From Thermaceae bacterium (GTDB lineage: Bacteria > Deinococcota > Deinococci > Deinococcales > Marinithermaceae): a DNA stretch of 44,024 nucleotides. Below the pieces are notes generated by a model. That model saw only the letters and a program-made list of their open reading frames with translations, was not told the origin of the DNA and did no database searches. The stretch's first letter is position 1. Each line of letters opens with the position of its first letter. The translations under genes and the position numbers were made by a program. Positions 1 to 8,669 of the stretch are shown here, piece after piece. The DNA is taken from the NCBI GenBank assembly GCA_026987375.1, contig JALSMT010000063.1, forward strand, positions 1 to 44,024. The letters run 5' to 3'.

Positions 1-12
1 GCATGGCCAAGT

Positions 13-1029
13 TCAACCGTTATCTTTGGCGGCGTCTTCGCCCAGCGCCCGCTCGCCCCAGATGCGAACGTTCAGCTGCAGCTCGCGCACCACGTCGCGC
101 ATCATCTTGAGGGCGTCGGCGTAGAGCTCCAGGCCTCTTACGTCTACGGCGTTGTGGAAGAGCGAGGGCTGCTCGAAGAGGTTGCGCTTTTGCGGCATGG
201 CCAGGTAGAGGGCGCCGTCTAGGAAGGAAGCGTAGACCTCGCCGTACCTCTCGCGAAACTGGCGCAGCCTCTCCATCATGGAAGTGCTGAGAACGTAGCG
301 GGCGACCAGCGGGTCGTCGCCAAAAACGACGAAGTAACGCTCGAACACCGGGTCTTCCAATTTTACCAGCTGCAAGCCGCGAAAACGGCCGCCGAGATTC
401 TGTAGGCTGCGCGAGAGCGCGCCCAGCAACTTCTCGCTGCGATCGGGATAGAGCAGGATGGTTCCCTTGAACTTCTTGGGAAACTCAACCAACGCGAAAA
501 GGCCCTTGAATATGGTGCTGTAACTGGTATGGCAGCCGTCGTCGTCGCAGTCTTCCTGCTCTTCCTCGGCGTGCACCTCGGCGAAAGTCAGCGGTACGCC
601 ATCTACCTCGCCCTCAAAGCGGTCTTCGCTGCTATAACGATCCGGCGAGGTGGGGAAAAGGCGGCTGGCCATGTAGACGTCTCTGGCGATACCCTCTTCG
701 GGTTCGTGCTTGAACCCGGGCAGTATCTGCTCGATTAGGGGCTGCAACACCTTCTCGCGGTAGGCGTTGCGGTAAGGCTGCTGCGCCGCGTGCTGACGCT
801 GTAAGACCCAGAACAAGATCGCGGTGACGGCCGCCGCGGTCAAAATCCAGCCAAAGACTCCGGGGAAGACCTTGTTAGAAGCGTAGCCCGCTAGCGCCAT
901 CGCCGGCAGGGCTATGGCCCACGCCCGCAGCACCCCGCTCCTGGCCTGCTTTTGCAGGTTTTGCAGGCTTTTCATTTGCTCCACGTAATAGTCCAGGTTG
1001 TCTATGCTCGATTCATTCTTTACGGCCAC
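13..1029 (-). CDS. DUF3137 domain membrane protein (LemA-linked), copy 1
   Basis: This 338-residue protein resembles DUF3137 proteins, which are usually encoded beside lemA and have no settled function. Two hydrophobic segments near residues 36-52 and 58-77 form a hairpin anchor. A long soluble region follows, with family-like blocks such as FKGLFALVEF, LYPDRSEKLLG and VKLEDPVFERYFVV. An acidic, Cys-containing insert (CDDDGCH, residues 161-167) is absent from the neighbouring paralogue. The GTG start overlaps the end of the upstream paralogue by 10 nt, so the two are translationally coupled. It is probably the third gene of a lemA-led operon on this strand; what follows lies outside the window. 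Confidence 0.82.
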   Translation of the reverse strand: MAVKNESSIDNLDYYVEQMKSLQNLQKQARSGVLRAWAIALPAMALAGYASNKVFPGVFGWILTAAAVTAILFWVLQRQHAAQQPYRNAYREKVLQPLIEQILPGFKHEPEEGIARDVYMASRLFPTSPDRYSSEDRFEGEVDGVPLTFAEVHAEEEQEDCDDDGCHTSYSTIFKGLFALVEFPKKFKGTILLYPDRSEKLLGALSRSLQNLGGRFRGLQLVKLEDPVFERYFVVFGDDPLVARYVLSTSMMERLRQFRERYGEVYASFLDGALYLAMPQKRNLFEQPSLFHNAVDVRGLELYADALKMMRDVVRELQLNVRIWGERALGEDAAKDNG

Positions 1030-2009
1030 GCGCTATCACCCCATATCTTGCGGTTGAGACCCAGCTTTTCCACCAGCGAGAGAAAAAGTCCCACCTGCTC
1101 GAGGTACCCGCGGAATACCCGGGCGCTGGCCAGCGCACCGAAGAGAGGGGGCTCGAGCATGTTCTTGTTCGTGCCGATAGCCAGGTAGAGCTTGCCGTAT
1201 ACCACCGAGAGCGCCACCGGCGCCGCCACCTGGCGCCTGAACTTGCTGAGCTCTTCCATCAACACCGGCGTCAGCACGTAGTGGGCCATCTCGGGGTCGC
1301 TGGCGTAAACGCTGTAATAGCGCTCGAAGCGCGGGTCTTCCATGCGCACGTGAGCCAGGTCTCCGCTGTCGCGACGCGGCTGCCAGAGCGCAGCCAGCGG
1401 CCCCAACGCGCCTTCGAGGCGGTCGGGGTAGACGATCACCTGGCCCCTGGCGGGCTTGTTGAAGTCGGCCACGAAAAAGAGGCCGCGGAAGAGCGGCGTT
1501 AGGCCGTGCAGCTTGGAGCGGCCCCGCAACAGACCCTCTTCCCGGCTCTCGGCAAAGGCCGCCGCCTCGGAAAACTTGACCTCCACCCCGTCAAAGCGGC
1601 CTATTACCAGGTCCTCGCCCTCCATGCTGACGATGGGGCGGTTAAACAGCAGGCTTGCCTGCAAATCCAGCTGGCTGACGGAGCCCAGCGGGGCGTAGTC
1701 CACGTCCTCCAGCAGCTCGTGCATCAACGGCCTGATGACACGGCGCTTGAAATCGTACTTGAAGGGGTAGACGAGGCTGGGCGTCAACCAGGAGGCCAGC
1801 GCCGCGCCCGCTAAAGGCGGGGCGAGCAGGTGGACCCAGCCCCCGCCCAGCCGCCATAACCAAACTCCCAAAATAACGCCGGGGCCGACGAGGGCGGCCC
1901 AGACGATAGCTAGACTAAACCAGGTTTTGCGCCGCTCTGCTTCAAACTCCCTTATACGGGGGACCAGCCGGTAGAAGGCCTGTTGCGGATCAGCGGCGCG
2001 GCCCGCCAT
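1020..2009 (-). CDS. DUF3137 domain membrane protein (LemA-linked), copy 2
   Basis: This 329-residue paralogue of the next gene downstream has the same plan: two membrane segments at about residues 33-52 and 58-77, then a soluble domain with LTPLFRGLFFVADF, VIVYPDR and VRMEDPRFERYYSVYASDP. It begins with ATG 10 nt after the lemA stop, so the three genes look like one transcript. The two copies share block order but differ at many positions, suggesting an old tandem duplication. No catalytic motif is visible. The family link to LemA is established by gene context; a membrane-associated role is inference. Confidence 0.82.
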   Translation of the reverse strand: MAGRAADPQQAFYRLVPRIREFEAERRKTWFSLAIVWAALVGPGVILGVWLWRLGGGWVHLLAPPLAGAALASWLTPSLVYPFKYDFKRRVIRPLMHELLEDVDYAPLGSVSQLDLQASLLFNRPIVSMEGEDLVIGRFDGVEVKFSEAAAFAESREEGLLRGRSKLHGLTPLFRGLFFVADFNKPARGQVIVYPDRLEGALGPLAALWQPRRDSGDLAHVRMEDPRFERYYSVYASDPEMAHYVLTPVLMEELSKFRRQVAAPVALSVVYGKLYLAIGTNKNMLEPPLFGALASARVFRGYLEQVGLFLSLVEKLGLNRKIWGDSAWP

Positions 2010-2019
2010 CTTTAAAGCG

Positions 2020-2583
2020 TCAGCTCCCGAACAGCTCGCCCACGTTGGGAGCCGCCGACTCGCCCTCGGCGACCTCGAAGACCTTGCGCCGTTTCAGACC
2101 CATCCAGCTGGCAATCATGTTGGAAGGGAACATCTCGATGGCGTTGTTGAACTCGACGACCGCGCCGTTATACGAACGTCGCGCCGCGGAGATCTGCTCT
2201 TCTATCTCGTTGAGGGCCGCCTGCAACTGCAAGAAGTTTTGGTTGGCTTTGAGGTCGGGGTAGGCCTCTAGCTGCACCAGCAAACGCCCCAAGAGCCCCG
2301 ACATCTGGCTCTCCATACCCATGCGCTCGTCGCTGTTCTTGGTCTGACCGATGCGCGAGCGCAGCTCGGTTACCTTCTCCAGCAGCTCGCGCTCGTGGGT
2401 GGCGTAGCCCTTGACGGTCGCCACCAGATTGGGAATCAGGTCGAAACGCTTCTTCAGTAGTGCGTCCACCGCGCCCTGTGCATAGTCGATCTGGTTCTTG
2501 CGCGTGATGAGGGTATTATATGTAAGCACTATAAAGCCGCCTATTGCTACCACTATCGCTAGTAAAATCCATATTGCAGTCAA
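2020..2583 (-). CDS. lemA: LemA family protein
   Basis: This 187-residue protein has an N-terminal membrane helix (residues 3-20) followed by the long helical LemA domain. Typical blocks are ITRKNQIDYAQGAVDALLKK, RFDLIPNLVATVKGYATHE and EIEEQISAARRSYNGAVVEF. LemA proteins are anchored by one helix with most of the chain outside or in the periplasm; their biochemical role is not settled. I use the TTG at 2583 because a strong Shine-Dalgarno (GGAGGT, complement of about 2589-2594) lies a few bases upstream and the membrane helix follows immediately. It is the first gene of a lemA-DUF3137-DUF3137 cluster. Confidence 0.93.
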   Translation of the reverse strand: MTAIWILLAIVVAIGGFIVLTYNTLITRKNQIDYAQGAVDALLKKRFDLIPNLVATVKGYATHERELLEKVTELRSRIGQTKNSDERMGMESQMSGLLGRLLVQLEAYPDLKANQNFLQLQAALNEIEEQISAARRSYNGAVVEFNNAIEMFPSNMIASWMGLKRRKVFEVAEGESAAPNVGELFGS

Positions 2584-2631
2584 AGTTCACCTCCTCTGGA
2601 AACATCTTACTTTTACACCTTTTTAACGGAC

Positions 2632-2647
2632 ACCCCCATTTGGGGGT
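2632..2647 (-). terminator. Hairpin downstream of tctA
   Basis: ACCCCCA-TT-TGGGGGT is a perfect 7-bp inverted repeat just past the tctA stop and before the lemA leader. It fits a terminator for the tctCBA operon, although no U-run follows directly on that strand. Confidence 0.5.
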
Positions 2648-2651
2648 AAGA

Positions 2652-4166
2652 TTACCGTTCGCCGCTTCCGCGGCCTCCCTTGCGAGAAGCAAACAACCCC
2701 ATCAGCCAAGGAAACAGCAAGCTGACGATCGCCAGGATCCACAAAGCCTTGGAAAGCGGGCTGGCGTAGAGGATCGTCCAGTCGCCGCCGCTAATGGAAA
2801 GGGCCCGCCGCAGGTTGACTTCCATAAGCCTCCCCAGCACCAAGCCGAGGATGACCGGCGCCAGCGGAAAGCCGGCCTTGCGCATCAGGTAGCCGACTAT
2901 GCCTATGCCGGTCATGAAAAGCAGGTCGAAGGCGCTGTTGTTGACCGCGTAGACGCCTATGAAGCTGAGCGCGGCGATAGACGGCACGAGCAGCCAGCGC
3001 GGCACCGTCAGTATCCTGGCGAAAAGACCCACCAGCGGCAGGTTGAGAACCAGCAGCATGACGTTACCGATATACATCGAGGCTATCAGGCCCCAGACTA
3101 TTTCGGGCCGCTGCTCGAAAATTAGCGGGCCCGGGGTGACGTTGAACATCATCAGCGCCCCCAGCAGTACCGCGGTGGTGCCGCTACCGGGCACGCCCAA
3201 AGTGAGCATGGGCACCATCGCCCCGCCGGAGGCGGCGTTGTTGGCCGCTTCGGGCGCGGCTACGCCGCGGGGGTCGCCCGTACCAAAGGTTCCTTCGCGG
3301 TCCACTAGGCGCTTTTCGGTGGTGTAGGCCACGGCGCTGGCTATGGAGGCGCCCGCGCCGGGAAGAACCCCGATGAAAAAACCGATCAGTGCGCTGCGTA
3401 AGATGGACCAGAGCGAGTACATGAACGTCTTGAAGGAAACCAGGGTGGTGCGCACCTTCATCTGCGCAGCGCTGCCGCTGTAGCTGTGTTCCAGGAGCGT
3501 CAGCACCTCGCTGATGGCGAAGAGGCCGATGGCCACCACCAAAAAGTCGACGCCGTCGTAGAGCTTCATCTCGCCGAAGGTAAATCGGGGTACGCCGCTG
3601 CCGGGATCGATCCCCACCGTCGCCAGCATCAGACCGAAGACGCTGGCTATCAGCGCCTTGACGGGGTTCTTGCCGGCCAGACTGGCCAAAGTGCTGAAGG
3701 CGAACACCATCAGCGCAAAATACTCGGCGGGTCCGAACTTGATGGCCCACTCCGCCAGGTAAGGGGCGAAAAGGGTCAGGCCGATTACCGCCAGCGTTCC
3801 GCCAATGAAGGAGCTGATGGCCGAAAGCGCCAGCGCCTCGCCGGCGTTACCCTTTTGCGCCATGGGGTAGCCGTCGAGCGTGGTGATCACCGCGCCGGCG
3901 TCGCCGGGGACGTTGAGCAAGATGCTGGCTATGCGGCCGCCGTACTCGGCGCCGTAATAAACTCCCGCCAGCAGTATCAAAGCCGACTCAGGAGGCAGCT
4001 TCAGCGCGTAGGCTATGGGGATGAGAATGGCGACGCCGTTGACCGGGCCTATCCCCGGCAAAGCGCCGATTAGGGTTCCCAGGAAGGTGCCCGCGAAGGC
4101 GAGCGAGAGGTTGAGCGGCGTCAGCGCCACCTGAAAACCGTGCAGCAACGAGGTAAAAACGTCCAC
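2652..4166 (-). CDS. tctA: Tripartite tricarboxylate transporter, large permease TctA
   Basis: This 504-residue, highly hydrophobic protein is the main channel subunit of a TctABC secondary transporter, which imports citrate or other carboxylates using an ion gradient. Family-defining blocks are visible: GALPGIGPVNGVAILIPIAY near residue 33, ILLNVPGDAGAVITTLDGYP near 82, GVLPGAGASIASAVAY near 265 and APEAANNAASGGAMVPMLTL near 305. The two GxLPGxG segments mark the internal duplication typical of TctA. It is the last gene of tctCBA, with a GTG start 9 nt after the tctB stop. The substrate cannot be read from the sequence, since TctC relatives bind many different carboxylates. Confidence 0.95.
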   Translation of the reverse strand: MDVFTSLLHGFQVALTPLNLSLAFAGTFLGTLIGALPGIGPVNGVAILIPIAYALKLPPESALILLAGVYYGAEYGGRIASILLNVPGDAGAVITTLDGYPMAQKGNAGEALALSAISSFIGGTLAVIGLTLFAPYLAEWAIKFGPAEYFALMVFAFSTLASLAGKNPVKALIASVFGLMLATVGIDPGSGVPRFTFGEMKLYDGVDFLVVAIGLFAISEVLTLLEHSYSGSAAQMKVRTTLVSFKTFMYSLWSILRSALIGFFIGVLPGAGASIASAVAYTTEKRLVDREGTFGTGDPRGVAAPEAANNAASGGAMVPMLTLGVPGSGTTAVLLGALMMFNVTPGPLIFEQRPEIVWGLIASMYIGNVMLLVLNLPLVGLFARILTVPRWLLVPSIAALSFIGVYAVNNSAFDLLFMTGIGIVGYLMRKAGFPLAPVILGLVLGRLMEVNLRRALSISGGDWTILYASPLSKALWILAIVSLLFPWLMGLFASRKGGRGSGER

Positions 4167-4175
4167 TATCGGCTC

Positions 4176-4634
4176 CTAGCGCGGCCACCAGCGACCCAGC
4201 GGCAAGGGAATGCCCAGCCCAAAGACGAAAATGACGTAGAGCGCGCCCGCCAGCAGGGCGCCCGCCAGCAATCCCCGCCCCCAAGACGCCCCAAAAAGTC
4301 GCGAGAGGGCTCCCATCTCCAGCGTGGTGGACAACAAGAATCCCAGAGGCGCCAGGGCGTAGCTATAAACAACGAAGCTGAGCAGCATCAGCCCTTGGCC
4401 CAGCAACACGTTTCGGGGCGGCCACTTTGGATCCGGGTCGGGCCGCAGGATCAGGTAGAGAGAGAAGATGCCCAGCGCCGCGGCCAAGAGCAGCGGGAAG
4501 GCCTTGGGGCCGAGCGGGTCGGCTAAAAAGTCGGCTTCGAGGCTGCGCGCCTCGAAGCCGTATGCGACGCTGAGCGATAGCAGCAAGACCCCAATGATGC
4601 GGTCGCTGCCGTGGCTAGCGTTCTGCTGGGACAT
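4176..4634 (-). CDS. tctB: Tripartite tricarboxylate transporter, small membrane subunit TctB
   Basis: This 152-residue membrane protein has about four hydrophobic segments (around residues 12-26, 45-62, 72-100 and 115-142). TctB is the small, poorly conserved membrane partner of TctA and is identified mainly by size, topology and position. Its ATG follows the tctC stop with no gap (TAGATG), indicating tight coupling. The order tctC-tctB-tctA is the usual one for the family. Confidence 0.9.
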   Translation of the reverse strand: MSQQNASHGSDRIIGVLLLSLSVAYGFEARSLEADFLADPLGPKAFPLLLAAALGIFSLYLILRPDPDPKWPPRNVLLGQGLMLLSFVVYSYALAPLGFLLSTTLEMGALSRLFGASWGRGLLAGALLAGALYVIFVFGLGIPLPLGRWWPR

Positions 4635-5609
4635 CTACTTTATCAAGCCCAGGGCCTTGGACAGCTCGCGGAAGTCTTTGACCTGTTTCTTGATGAAGGC
4701 CTCGAACTCGGCGCCGCCTTTGTAGAAGGGGCCCAGGCCGCTCTCGTCGCGGATTTTTACCCACTCGGGAGAGGCTTCGACCTTCTTCATAGCGTCCACC
4801 CAGAAGGCGTAGGCGTCGTCGGAGGCGCCCGGCGGCATGTAGAAGCCGCGCCAAACCGCCCAGACGGCGTCGTAACCGAGTTCGCGAGCGGTGGGAATGT
4901 CAGCGAAGTCGCCCCCGAGGCGTTTTTCGCTGAGGACCGCCAGGATGCGAATCTTGCCGGCCTGCATCTGGCCCACGGTCTCCGAGGCGTCGCCCGGGAA
5001 TACTTGCACGAAGCCGCCCAGCATGGCCGTCAGCGCCTCGCCGCCGCCGTCGAAGGGGACGTACTTGAGGGCTTTGGGGTTGATGCCAGCGGCCTTGGCC
5101 AGTAAGAGCACTTTCATGTGGTCCTGGCCGCCGACCGAGCTGCCGCCGCCGATGGCGATCTTGCTGGGATCCTTCTTGATGTCAGCGATCAGGTCGTCCA
5201 GTGTCTTCCAGGGGGCGTCGGCCTTGACCGCAATCACGCCGAAGTCGGCGCCGATGGCCGCCAGCCAGCGCACGTCGTTTTCGGTGAAGTTGCCGTACTT
5301 GCCCTGCGCCAAGCGTAGGGTGGTGGCGGGTGACGCCGCTACCAACAGGTTATTGTCGTTCTTGCGCTGGGTGACGACGTGGGCGAAAGCTACGCCGCCG
5401 CCGCCGCCGGGCATGTTGGTTACTTTTACCGGCCTCTTGGTAATACCCAGGTCATAGAGGAGCTTGCCGCCGGTACGGCAGGTAAAGTCCCAACCGCCGC
5501 CGGGGTTGGCCGGGGCTATACACTCGACGTTACCCGGCGAGAAAGCCGCCGCGCCCGTCGCCATACTCAAAGCCAGTGCCAAAATTCCACCTATCCAAAA
5601 ACGCTTCAC
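4635..5609 (-). CDS. tctC: Tripartite tricarboxylate transporter, substrate-binding protein TctC
   Basis: This 324-residue periplasmic binding protein of the TctC/Bug family captures the substrate for TctAB. It has a signal peptide (MKRFWIGGILALALSMATG, probable cleavage after AAA), then family blocks IAPANPGGGWDFTCR, NMPGGGGGVAF, IAIGGGSSVGGQDH, KYVPFDGGGEALTAMLGG and DIPTARELGYD. It is the first gene of tctCBA. The start is GTG, preceded by an excellent Shine-Dalgarno (AAGGAGGT), and a plausible -10 lies upstream at 5639-5644. Ligand identity is not predictable: relatives bind citrate, dicarboxylates, nicotinate and others. Confidence 0.94.
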   Translation of the reverse strand: MKRFWIGGILALALSMATGAAAFSPGNVECIAPANPGGGWDFTCRTGGKLLYDLGITKRPVKVTNMPGGGGGVAFAHVVTQRKNDNNLLVAASPATTLRLAQGKYGNFTENDVRWLAAIGADFGVIAVKADAPWKTLDDLIADIKKDPSKIAIGGGSSVGGQDHMKVLLLAKAAGINPKALKYVPFDGGGEALTAMLGGFVQVFPGDASETVGQMQAGKIRILAVLSEKRLGGDFADIPTARELGYDAVWAVWRGFYMPPGASDDAYAFWVDAMKKVEASPEWVKIRDESGLGPFYKGGAEFEAFIKKQVKDFRELSKALGLIK

Positions 5610-5638
5610 TGGGTACCTCCTTTTCTTTTACAGGGGCA

Positions 5639-5644
5639 ATTGTA
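5639..5644 (-). promoter_or_regulatory. Probable -10 box of tctCBA
   Basis: TACAAT on the minus strand lies about 30 nt before the tctC start and upstream of its AAGGAGGT ribosome binding site. No convincing -35 hexamer is visible at 16-18 nt spacing, so an activator could be involved (inference). Confidence 0.45.
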
Positions 5645-5688
5645 CCACGCGCATAAATATCAGTATGGAAAATATTGCGCAAGGAACG

Positions 5689-6594
5689 CTATTCGGTCGG
5701 GAGGCTGTGTTTTTTGGCCTCGCTTTCCGGCTCCACGTGAATTACGGCGATCGCCCCGGGCAAAGACTCGGCGATGGCGCGCTCGAGTCTGTCCGTGATG
5801 GCGTGCGCCTGCTCCACGCTCATCCGCGAAGGAACCACCAGGTGAAACTCTACGAAGGTGCGCGGTCCGGCGATGCGGCTGCGCAGGTCGTGGTATTCGA
5901 TAGCCCCGGATAGGTTTTGTTCTATTACTCGACGCACCAGCGATAGTTTCTCCTCCGGCAGCGCCTCGTCCATCAAGCCGCCCACCGAGTCGCGCACCAG
6001 TCGCAACCCCAGCCAAAGGATGTTAAGCGCAACCGCGGTGGCGATTAGCGGATCCAGCCACCACCACTTCAGCAGCCAGGCCAGGCCGGCGCCCAGCAAG
6101 ACGCCGCTGGTAGCGACTACGTCGCTGAGCAGGTGCCAGGCGTCCGCCACCAAAGCGGGCGAGCGGGTACGCCTGCCCTGCGCCAGCAGCAGCAAAGCCC
6201 AGACCGCCATCAGACCCGCGGCCAGCGCCAGCAGCGCCAGGCCCTTGGCGGGCTGCTCGAAAGGCAGCGGCCGCGCAAAACGACCCCAGGCGGCGCGTAT
6301 CATTTCGAACGCCGCCACCAGAATCAGCGCCCCCTCCGCCACCGCAGAAAAGTACTCGGCCTTGGTGTGACCGAAAGGGTGGTTCTTATCCGCGGGACGG
6401 TGGGAAACCGCTAACGCGGATAACGCCGCCAGCGCGGCGGCGATGTTGACGATGGACTCGAGCGCGTCCGAGTAGATGCCAACCGACCCGGTAAGCAGCC
6501 AGGCCAGCCACTTCAGCAGAAAAACGACGACGCCGACCGCGATGCTCCAGTAGGCCATGCGCATAGACAGACCGCCGGCGTCGTTATTTTTCAC
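5689..6594 (-). CDS. Cation diffusion facilitator family transporter
   Basis: This 301-residue CDF/SLC30-type exporter moves divalent metal ions out of the cytoplasm by proton antiport. It has about six membrane segments. The metal site residues are visible as DALESIVN in helix 2 (DxxExxxN form) and DAWHLLSD in helix 5 (the classic DxxHxxxD). A C-terminal cytoplasmic metallochaperone-like domain follows (about residues 205-290, including EYHDLRSRIAGPRTFVEFHL and AHAITDRLERAI). The mixed-site motif does not settle the metal (Zn, Fe, Mn, Co or Cd). Its GTG start overlaps the dusA end by 11 nt, so it belongs to the ispH-dusA transcript; a start at Met11 or Met13 is also possible. Confidence 0.92.
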   Translation of the reverse strand: MKNNDAGGLSMRMAYWSIAVGVVVFLLKWLAWLLTGSVGIYSDALESIVNIAAALAALSALAVSHRPADKNHPFGHTKAEYFSAVAEGALILVAAFEMIRAAWGRFARPLPFEQPAKGLALLALAAGLMAVWALLLLAQGRRTRSPALVADAWHLLSDVVATSGVLLGAGLAWLLKWWWLDPLIATAVALNILWLGLRLVRDSVGGLMDEALPEEKLSLVRRVIEQNLSGAIEYHDLRSRIAGPRTFVEFHLVVPSRMSVEQAHAITDRLERAIAESLPGAIAVIHVEPESEAKKHSLPTE

Positions 6595-7555
6595 GCGTCG
6601 CCTCCAGCGGGGCCAGTTGCAACAGGTCGGCGCTGGGCTCCTGCGCGCCCTGCGCCAGCTCGTGCAAGCGCCGGCGCCACAAACGACCCCCCGGCTCCCC
6701 CTTGAAGAGGTTGTACAGAGGCTTCAACAACCTCGCCAGTCTCACGCCCTGCGCTCGCATCTCCTCAAGATACTGCTGGTAGGCGCTCAGGACTCGAGCC
6801 CTGTCCGCCTCCTCAGTCGTCGCGCCCAGCAAGCGGTCGGCGACGGCAAAACTCCAGGGCCTCTCCCAGGCGGCGCGGCCGACCATCACCCCGTCCACGC
6901 GCGAGGACTGTCGCTCAAAACTCTGCACCGTCATACCGCCGTTGATGACCACGGTCAACTCGGGAAAATCGCGCTTGAGGCGGTATACCTTCTCGGGCTG
7001 CAGCGGCGGAACGCTACGGTTTGCCTTGGGGTCGAGCCCCCGGGTCCAGGCTTTGCGGGCGTGTACGATAAACACCTCAGCCCCCGCCAGGGCGACCGTC
7101 TCGACGAAGCGGGCCAAAAAAGAGTAGCCGTCGTCACCGTCGAGGCCGACGCGGTGTTTGATCGAGAGGCGCACCCCGGTTTCCTGATAGACGGCGCGTA
7201 CTATCTCGGAGACCCTCTTGGGATCGCGCATTAGCACCACCCCAAAGCCGCCGCGCTGCACCCGCTGCGAAGGACAGCCGACGTTCAAATTGACCTCGTC
7301 GTAACCCCAAGGCAGCGCCCGCGCCACCGCCCGCGCGGCCAGGTTCGGCTCGGCAGAAGCAATCTGCAAGGCCAGCGGGCGCTCGGCCGGGTGGTAGTCG
7401 AGGTGGCGGCTCGGCTCGCCGTGTATCAGGGCGCGGTCGACCACCATCTCGCTGTAGAGGCGCGTTTTCTTGCTAATCAGCCGCAGCAGATAGCGAAAAT
7501 GCCTATCGCTGCGGTCCAGCATCGGGGCGATACTAAGGCGGCGATCTGCGGCCAT
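6584..7555 (-). CDS. dusA: tRNA-dihydrouridine synthase, DusA type
   Basis: This 323-residue FMN-dependent enzyme reduces uridine to dihydrouridine in the tRNA D-loop (U20/U20a for DusA) using NADPH. The TIM-barrel is recognisable from APMLDRSDRHFRYLLR at the N-terminus, TRLYSEMVVDRALIHG, the active-site block NLNVGCPSQRVQRGGFG with the catalytic Cys, the FMN-binding VSIKHR-like LSIKHRVGLD, VINGG and VMVGRAAWERPW. The start ATG lies 1 nt after the ispH stop (TGAGATG). DusA relatives are about 320-345 residues, so it is full length. Confidence 0.94.
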   Translation of the reverse strand: MAADRRLSIAPMLDRSDRHFRYLLRLISKKTRLYSEMVVDRALIHGEPSRHLDYHPAERPLALQIASAEPNLAARAVARALPWGYDEVNLNVGCPSQRVQRGGFGVVLMRDPKRVSEIVRAVYQETGVRLSIKHRVGLDGDDGYSFLARFVETVALAGAEVFIVHARKAWTRGLDPKANRSVPPLQPEKVYRLKRDFPELTVVINGGMTVQSFERQSSRVDGVMVGRAAWERPWSFAVADRLLGATTEEADRARVLSAYQQYLEEMRAQGVRLARLLKPLYNLFKGEPGGRLWRRRLHELAQGAQEPSADLLQLAPLEATREK

Positions 7556-7556
7556 C

Positions 7557-8549
7557 TCAGTTCTCCGGCATAACTACGCCCGGCTCGCGGAAGCGTATCT
7601 TCTCCCACTGTCCTTCTTCGATTATCCGCAGTCCCGGATTTCTCTCCAGCAGATAAGCGGTCACCTCTGCCACCAGGTACTCCGGGGTGCTCGCCGCCGA
7701 AGTCACACCCACGCTCCTCACACCCTCGAACCACGCCTCGTGCAGGTCGGCCGCGGTGTCTATGCGCCTGGCGGCCGTCAAGCCGCTGGCAATCTCGTAC
7801 AAGCGCATGCCGTTGGAAGAGTACGAGCTGGTCAGCACCAAAAAGAGGTCAACGTGCGGCGCCAGGCGTTTGACCTGGTCCTGGCGGTTCTTGGTGGCGT
7901 AGCAGAGGTCGTCGCGGCTGGGCAGAACGAGGTGCGGAAAGCGCTTCTGCAAAATAGCGACGGTATGGTCGGTGTCATCGACGCTGAGGGTAGTCTGCGT
8001 CAGCACCACCACCCTCTCGGGGTCGGGAACCCGCACCGTGCGCGGGTCAGCCAGACGCGGGTCGCGCCCCACGTGAGTGTGCACAGCCACCAAAATAGTA
8101 TTCTCAGGCGCCTCCCCGAAGGTGCCTCGCACCTCTTGGTGGTTAGAGGAATCGCCGATGAGCAAGATGGTGTACCCCAGCTGCGCGTAGCGCTTCGCCT
8201 CGGTGTGCACCTTCGTCACCAAGGGGCAGGTGGCGTCTATGTAGTTCCAACCCATGCGCCCCACGGCCTCGCGGACTCCGGGGGGTATGCCGTGCGCCGA
8301 AAAGACTATGGTGCGTGCCAGCTTGTGTTTCTTTTCCAGCTCCGCCAGCTCGGCGATGTCCTCCACGAAGTGCACCCCAAATTCGTCGCGCAGTCTCCCC
8401 ACCACCACGTCGTTGTGAACTATCGAATGAAAAACCACCAGGTCGCCCTTGTCTGCCAGCTCCCTGGCCGCGCGCTCAACGGTATTTATAGCCATGACCA
8501 CGCCAGCGCAGAAACCGCGCGGCTTAGCCAGGTAGACGCGCTCTATCAC
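7557..8549 (-). CDS. ispH: 4-hydroxy-3-methylbut-2-enyl diphosphate reductase
   Basis: This 330-residue iron-sulfur enzyme makes IPP and DMAPP from HMBPP, the last step of the MEP isoprenoid pathway. The three cluster cysteines are in RGFCAGV near residue 14, [11 protein letters not shown] near 105 and [11 protein letters not shown] near 203. Other family blocks are [25 protein letters not shown] and [14 protein letters not shown]. It starts with GTG at 8549, six bases after a TAGAAT -10 box, so the mRNA is probably leaderless. It heads an ispH-dusA-CDF operon. Its presence shows that the organism uses the MEP route. Confidence 0.96.
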   Translation of the reverse strand: MIERVYLAKPRGFCAGVVMAINTVERAARELADKGDLVVFHSIVHNDVVVGRLRDEFGVHFVEDIAELAELEKKHKLARTIVFSAHGIPPGVREAVGRMGWNYIDATCPLVTKVHTEAKRYAQLGYTILLIGDSSNHQEVRGTFGEAPENTILVAVHTHVGRDPRLADPRTVRVPDPERVVVLTQTTLSVDDTDHTVAILQKRFPHLVLPSRDDLCYATKNRQDQVKRLAPHVDLFLVLTSSYSSNGMRLYEIASGLTAARRIDTAADLHEAWFEGVRSVGVTSAASTPEYLVAEVTAYLLERNPGLRIIEEGQWEKIRFREPGVVMPEN

Positions 8550-8555
8550 GCGGTC

Positions 8556-8561
8556 ATTCTA
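8556..8561 (-). promoter_or_regulatory. Leaderless-type -10 box of ispH
   Basis: TAGAAT on the minus strand ends six bases before the GTG start of ispH and there is no Shine-Dalgarno, so transcription would begin at or next to the start codon. Confidence 0.6.
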
Positions 8562-8611
8562 GCAAAGGGCGGCGCCGCGTGAACCAGTCGACAAATCGTG
8601 AGAACGGGAGC

Positions 8612-8625
8612 GGTATACCTATACC
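8612..8625. promoter_or_regulatory. Perfect inverted repeat in the ispH/importer divergent gap
   Basis: GGTATA-CC-TATACC is a perfect 6-bp inverted repeat with a 2-bp centre. It sits about 50 bp before the importer ATPase start and 63 bp before the ispH start. Such a dyad is typical of a dimeric repressor or activator site; which regulator binds is unknown. Confidence 0.4.
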
Positions 8626-8661
8626 CGGTTCAGACATGCCCGCGGCGGCCAGCCGGCGATG

Positions 8662-8667
8662 TAGTAT
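8662..8667 (+). promoter_or_regulatory. Possible -10 box of the importer operon
   Basis: TAGTAT lies 8 nt before ATG 8676 and 2 nt before ATG 8670. A leaderless transcript would favour 8676. No clear -35 is visible. Confidence 0.35.
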
Positions 8668-8669
8668 TT

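Noticed and set aside
8598-8669. Upstream extension of the importer ATPase
   Set aside because: It is Arg/Pro-rich, unlike ATPase N-termini, and covers the dyad and -10 region.
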